NCBI GenBank assembly: GCA_013696915.1 | Contig: JACCXR010000491.1 | Span: 1 to 8,652 of the forward strand | Direction of reading: 5' to 3' | DNA: 8,652 nt | DNA from: Euzebyaceae bacterium | Lineage (GTDB): Bacteria > Actinomycetota > Nitriliruptoria > Euzebyales > Egibacteraceae | Made by a program: the position numbers and the translations under genes | Notes under the pieces: generated by a model | Databases searched by the model: none | The model's input: only the letters and a program-made list of their open reading frames with translations | Told to the model about the DNA's origin: nothing | Shown: positions 6,381-8,652 of the stretch, piece by piece | Position numbering within the stretch: position 1 is the first letter of the stretch | How the letters are laid out: every line of letters begins with the position of its first letter

Positions 6381-6959
6381 ATGAGCGAGGAAACGTCGCC
6401 GCCGCCGCGTCTGCCGGACGGCTATCCCGCCGAGTTCGACGAGGTCGCCGCGCTCGACGACGGCGCGTCCGTGACCGTCCGGGCGATCACGCCGGACGAC
6501 GCCCCCCGCCTGCACCGGCTGTACTACCGCCTGTCGCCGCAGTCGCTCTACCGGCGGTTCTTCACGCCCGTCACGCGCCCGGACCGCGATGTGATCGCCA
6601 GCCTCGTCCACGTTGACTACGCCGACCGTCTCGCGCTCGTGGCGCTCTCCGGCGACGAGGTCGTCGGGATCGCGCGCTACGAACGTCTGCCGCCCGGGGG
6701 CAACGCCGAGGTGGCGGTCATCGTCGAGGACGCCTGGCAAGGGCGCGGGGTCGGCACGCTGCTGCTCGAGCGGCTGGCGGCCGCCGCGAGCGCACGGGGC
6801 ATCCGCAGCTTCGTCGCGGCGGTGCAAAGCGGCAACCGGCCGATGATGGGGCTGCTGCGGGCCGTCGGCGAGCCGCTGGAAACGTCGCTCGACGGGACGG
6901 AGTACCGCGTGCGGGTCGCGCTTGGACCACCGACCGGCGGCGCGTCAGCCGGCGAGTGA
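6381..6959 (+). CDS. GNAT-family N-acetyltransferase (PatZ C-domain-like)
   Basis: A 192-residue single-domain acetyltransferase. The acetyl-CoA pyrophosphate-binding motif is EDAWQGRGVGTLLLERL at 116-132 (Q/RxxGxG/A). The preceding strand AEVAVIV (109-115) and the following helix with NRPMMGLLRAVG (152-163) are typical. Residues 51-61, LSPQSLYRRFF, match the segment seen at the start of GNAT domains in protein lysine acetyltransferases of the PatZ/Pat type, which control acyl-CoA synthetases and other enzymes. Lysine acetylation is therefore a reasonable guess, but the acyl-CoA synthetase-like part of PatZ is absent and no cNMP domain is present. The frame is open far upstream, opposite pfkA; the ATG at 6381 is the first sensible start. 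No Shine-Dalgarno sequence is seen, so it may be leaderless. The 3' end overlaps that of the convergent hydrolase gene by 15 bases. Confidence 0.87.
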   Translation: MSEETSPPPRLPDGYPAEFDEVAALDDGASVTVRAITPDDAPRLHRLYYRLSPQSLYRRFFTPVTRPDRDVIASLVHVDYADRLALVALSGDEVVGIARYERLPPGGNAEVAVIVEDAWQGRGVGTLLLERLAAAASARGIRSFVAAVQSGNRPMMGLLRAVGEPLETSLDGTEYRVRVALGPPTGGASAGE

Positions 6960-6963
6960 CGCG
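6941..6963. terminator. Hairpin across the overlapping ends of the GNAT and hydrolase genes
   Basis: CGCGTCA (6941-6947) is a perfect 7-base inverted repeat of TGACGCG (6957-6963), with a 9-base GC-rich loop. Both opposing stop codons are in the arms: TCA 6945-6947 for the minus-strand hydrolase and TGA 6957-6959 for the acetyltransferase. It probably ends transcription in both directions, although there is no T tract. Confidence 0.4.
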
Positions 6964-7664
6964 ACGCGCTGCCTGGCGCCCTTCGTGACCGGCGGACCAT
7001 GGGCGACGGCCAGGACGTCGTAGTCCAGGCCGGCGAGCCGAGCCAGGGTCGCGGGGACGGCCGGAAGGTCAGCGCACGCGAAGCGGGGCCCGCGGGAGGC
7101 GAACCACACGTTCCAGACCGCGTCGCCGGCGAGCAGCACCCCGCGGGCGGGGAGCAGGAACGCGACGTGGCCGGGCGTGTGGCCGGGCGCGGCGACGACC
7201 CGGAGACCGCCCGCGGCGTCCAGTTCCCGGTCGGCGTTCAGCGCCTGCGCGTCCGGCACCGCCGGGGCCGTGGGGAACACCCTGCCGAGCAGCCGCCCGA
7301 GCCGGGTCGCGTGCCGCCGGTCGGCCACCGCCAGCGGCTCCGGCGCCTCCCCGCGGACGGCGGCGAGGTCGCCGGCGCCCGCCCATACCCGCGACCTCGC
7401 GCTCGACGACGCGAAGCGGGCCGCGCTTCCGGCGTGGTCGGCGTGGCAGTGCGACAGCAGGACGTCGCCCACCGCGCGCGGGTCCAGACCGAGCATGCGG
7501 ATGCTGCGCACGAGCCGCGGCCCCCCCGACCGCCAGCCCGTGTCAACGACCGTGAGGCCCCCGGCGTCGCCCGAGCCGTCGTTCGCCAGCACGAAGGCGT
7601 TGACGTACAGGCCCACCTCGACGCGCCAGACGCCGTCCGCGAGCTGCTCGGTCTTGTTGTCCAA
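6945..7664 (-). CDS. Metallo-beta-lactamase-fold hydrolase (glyoxalase II-like)
   Basis: A 239-residue MBL-fold enzyme with a complete set of metal ligands: SHCHADH at 71-77 (His72, His74, Asp76, His77), His162 in PGHTPGH, Asp181 in LLAGDAV, and His222 in VAHGPP. It should bind two metal ions, usually zinc or iron, and hydrolyse a thioester, lactone, phosphoester or similar bond; the substrate cannot be told. No signal peptide is seen, so it is cytoplasmic. The first possible start is a TTG at 7664, giving MDNKTEQLADGVWRVEVG, only 4 bases after the stop of the regulator gene and without a clear Shine-Dalgarno sequence, so it relies on translational coupling. The family's first strand (DGVWRVEV) begins at residue 10, so this start gives a full domain. 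Sharing an operon with a B12-binding regulator suggests the enzyme is part of that response. Confidence 0.9.
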   Translation of the reverse strand: MDNKTEQLADGVWRVEVGLYVNAFVLANDGSGDAGGLTVVDTGWRSGGPRLVRSIRMLGLDPRAVGDVLLSHCHADHAGSAARFASSSARSRVWAGAGDLAAVRGEAPEPLAVADRRHATRLGRLLGRVFPTAPAVPDAQALNADRELDAAGGLRVVAAPGHTPGHVAFLLPARGVLLAGDAVWNVWFASRGPRFACADLPAVPATLARLAGLDYDVLAVAHGPPVTKGARQRVASLAG

Positions 7665-7668
7665 GCGG

Positions 7669-8511
7669 TCAGGGCCGGGCGAGCACGTCGAGACGGCTGT
7701 TCAGCGCTGCGAGGTCGGCGACGTGGCCGGCACCGACGTCCTCGGCGAGGTTCGGGTCGGCTCCCTGCCCGCCGAACACGACCAGCGCGCCGCCGGTGCC
7801 GCCCGCGGCCTCGACGATCGCGGCGTACAGGTCGCGGCCCGCGCCGGCGTTGGTCATGGAGACGCAGACGACGTCGGTGGGCACGATCTGCAGGAACAGG
7901 CCGAGATCCTCGATCGGGACGTTGGGCCCGAGGTGGTGCACGTCGTAGCCGCCCGCGCGCAGGAAGTCGGCCACCATCCCCGCGGCGAGCCCGTGGTGAT
8001 CCCCGGGCGGGGTCATCGTGAGGGCGGTCCCGCGGCTGGGGCCGCGCCGGCGGAAGTGGTCGCTGAGACGCGCCATCAGCGCGTGGGCGATCTCGGTGGC
8101 GCGGTGCTCGACCGCGACCGTGATCCGGCCCGCGGCCCACTCGTCTCCGACGCGGTGCAGTGCCGGCGAGATCAGCCGGAGGTAGACATCACCGGCCGGC
8201 GCCCCGTCGGCCACGATCTTGCGCACGGCGTTCGACGCCTCGATGCCCTTCCCGTCGAGGAGCAGCGCCGACAGGCGGTCGACGTGGACCGGCCAGTTCG
8301 TGCGCCGGACCTCGCCGGCCGGCAGGCCGACGTCGACCTCGCGGTCGCGGACGAAGCGGTCGAGGTCGCCGGCGCGGATCCGGAGCCGCCCCCCGGCCTT
8401 GTACGCCGGCAGCTCGCCGCGGCGGACCCAGCGGTAGGCGGTCATGTAGTGCACCTTGAGCCGGTCGGCTGCCTCCTGCAGCGTGAGCAGCTCGCCGTCG
8501 GCCGTGTGCAT
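7669..8511 (-). CDS. Cobalamin-binding transcription regulator, CarH/LitR-like, with excisionase-type HTH
   Basis: A 280-residue protein in three parts. Residues 8-55 form an excisionase/MerR-type winged helix-turn-helix (LLTLQEAADRLKVHYMTAYR, then GRLRIRAGDLDRFV). Residues about 75-150 form the helical B12 cap. Residues about 160-280 form the Rossmann-like B12-binding domain. The cap contains Trp125-x9-Glu135-His136, the Wx9EH signature of CarH/LitR photoreceptors, where it packs over adenosylcobalamin. The B12 domain has PPGDHHGLAAG at 168-178, with His173 in a DxH motif as likely lower cobalt ligand; the usual Gly of DxHxxG is Ala. The residue after the Trp, a His in Thermus CarH that binds cobalt after light, is Ala126 here. 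Known relatives repress genes in the dark and let go when light breaks the cobalt-carbon bond. ATG 8511 is well placed, with an inverted repeat just upstream. Light or B12 sensing is inferred. Confidence 0.85.
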   Translation of the reverse strand: MHTADGELLTLQEAADRLKVHYMTAYRWVRRGELPAYKAGGRLRIRAGDLDRFVRDREVDVGLPAGEVRRTNWPVHVDRLSALLLDGKGIEASNAVRKIVADGAPAGDVYLRLISPALHRVGDEWAAGRITVAVEHRATEIAHALMARLSDHFRRRGPSRGTALTMTPPGDHHGLAAGMVADFLRAGGYDVHHLGPNVPIEDLGLFLQIVPTDVVCVSMTNAGAGRDLYAAIVEAAGGTGGALVVFGGQGADPNLAEDVGAGHVADLAALNSRLDVLARP

Positions 8512-8529
8512 ACGTGCAGTGTCGCACGT
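8512..8529. promoter_or_regulatory. Inverted repeat beside the regulator start codon, candidate operator
   Basis: ACGTGC (8512-8517) and GCACGT (8524-8529) are perfect inverted repeats with a 6-base spacer, touching the ATG of the cobalamin-binding regulator. A further GCACG lies at 8536-8540, and TGCA-N4-TGCA (8507-8518) spans the start codon. This could be an autoregulatory operator, or an RNA hairpin that shields the start codon. Confidence 0.4.
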
Positions 8530-8610
8530 CCAACGGCACGCAGGCGGAGCATCACTTATCCCAGCTAAGGTTTGCTAAATATATGTTGCGTATGGCACTC
8601 TGGCCCGGCA
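8530..8610. promoter_or_regulatory. AT-rich island, probable divergent promoter region
   Basis: Bases about 8551-8600 are strikingly AT-rich compared with the rest of the window, as expected for promoters of the minus-strand regulator and of a gene to the right. They contain the dyad CTTA-N7-TAAG (8555-8569) and the pentamer GCTAA twice exactly ten bases apart (8564-8568 and 8574-8578), one helical turn. GCTAAGGT (8564-8571) on the plus strand resembles the other GCTAnnnT candidates. On the minus strand GATAAG and TATATT are possible -10 elements. I cannot choose between them. Confidence 0.4.
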
Positions 8611-8623
8611 GATGTCCGGAGAG

Positions 8624-8645
8624 GCGGCGGTCTCCTGACCGCCGC
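8624..8645. other. Strong GC-rich hairpin near the right end
   Basis: GCGGCGGTC (8624-8632) and GACCGCCGC (8637-8645) form a perfect 9-base-pair stem with a TCCT loop. It lies downstream of the AT-rich island, in what would be the leader or first codons of a plus-strand gene. It could be an attenuator, terminator or 5' UTR structure. The window ends seven bases later, so its context is unknown. Confidence 0.4.
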
Positions 8646-8652
8646 GCACCGG

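Noticed and set aside
8583..8652. Start of a plus-strand gene at ATG 8583 or 8592, open to the window end.
   Set aside because: Only about 20 codons, Arg-rich and crossing a 9-base-pair hairpin, with no recognisable protein start; too little to call.
1..8652. CRISPR array, insertion sequence, tRNA or rRNA gene.
   Set aside because: No spaced repeats, transposase motifs, terminal repeats, cloverleaf or rRNA-like stretches were seen on either strand.

Overview
The window is very GC-rich (third codon positions are almost all G or C; about 70% or more G+C by eye). It is densely packed, uses GTG and TTG starts as well as ATG, and ends nearly every gene with TGA. Together with actinobacterial family types (MATE/DinF-like, NatAB-like ABC exporter, Mpt53/DsbF-like redoxin, PatZ-like GNAT), this suggests an actinobacterium, perhaps from a deep-branching class. 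I cannot name the genus.

Layout. 1-300 (+): 3' end of a MATE-family transporter, followed by a stem-loop over its stop codon. 340-2462 (+): a two-gene ABC-2 exporter, ATPase then permease, with overlapping stop and start. 2524-4773 (+): a cytosolic AAA+ ATPase whose end overlaps a tandem pair of crcB/Fluc fluoride-channel genes, themselves overlapping by 4 bases. 4855-5382 (+): a lipoprotein thioredoxin-fold gene with an in-frame TGA exactly where the first Cys of the redox motif should be. 5391-6359 (-): ATP-type 6-phosphofructokinase, convergent with the redoxin gene. 6381-6959 (+): GNAT acetyltransferase, divergent from pfkA with only 21 bases between starts. 6945-7664 (-) and 7669-8511 (-): a metallo-beta-lactamase-fold hydrolase directly behind a regulator with an excisionase-type helix-turn-helix and a CarH/LitR-like adenosylcobalamin-binding module. 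8512-8652: an intergenic region with an AT-rich island and several dyads, probably promoters and operators for the regulator and for a divergent gene outside the window.

The main discovery is the redoxin gene. Read through the TGA, it encodes a complete 175-residue exported lipoprotein with the active site WAP-W-Sec-PSC, where Mpt53/DsbF relatives have WxPWCPxC. A hairpin that fits the bacterial SECIS model starts 11 bases after the TGA, and two otherwise unusual T-ending codons complete its stem. TGA is clearly a normal stop elsewhere here, so this looks like selenocysteine insertion rather than a changed genetic code. Standard gene calling would split it into two meaningless fragments. The second point of interest is the B12-binding, probably light-responsive regulator with its coupled hydrolase and an inverted repeat beside its start codon.

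Both convergent gene junctions carry a hairpin that contains the two opposing stop codons, probably bidirectional terminators.
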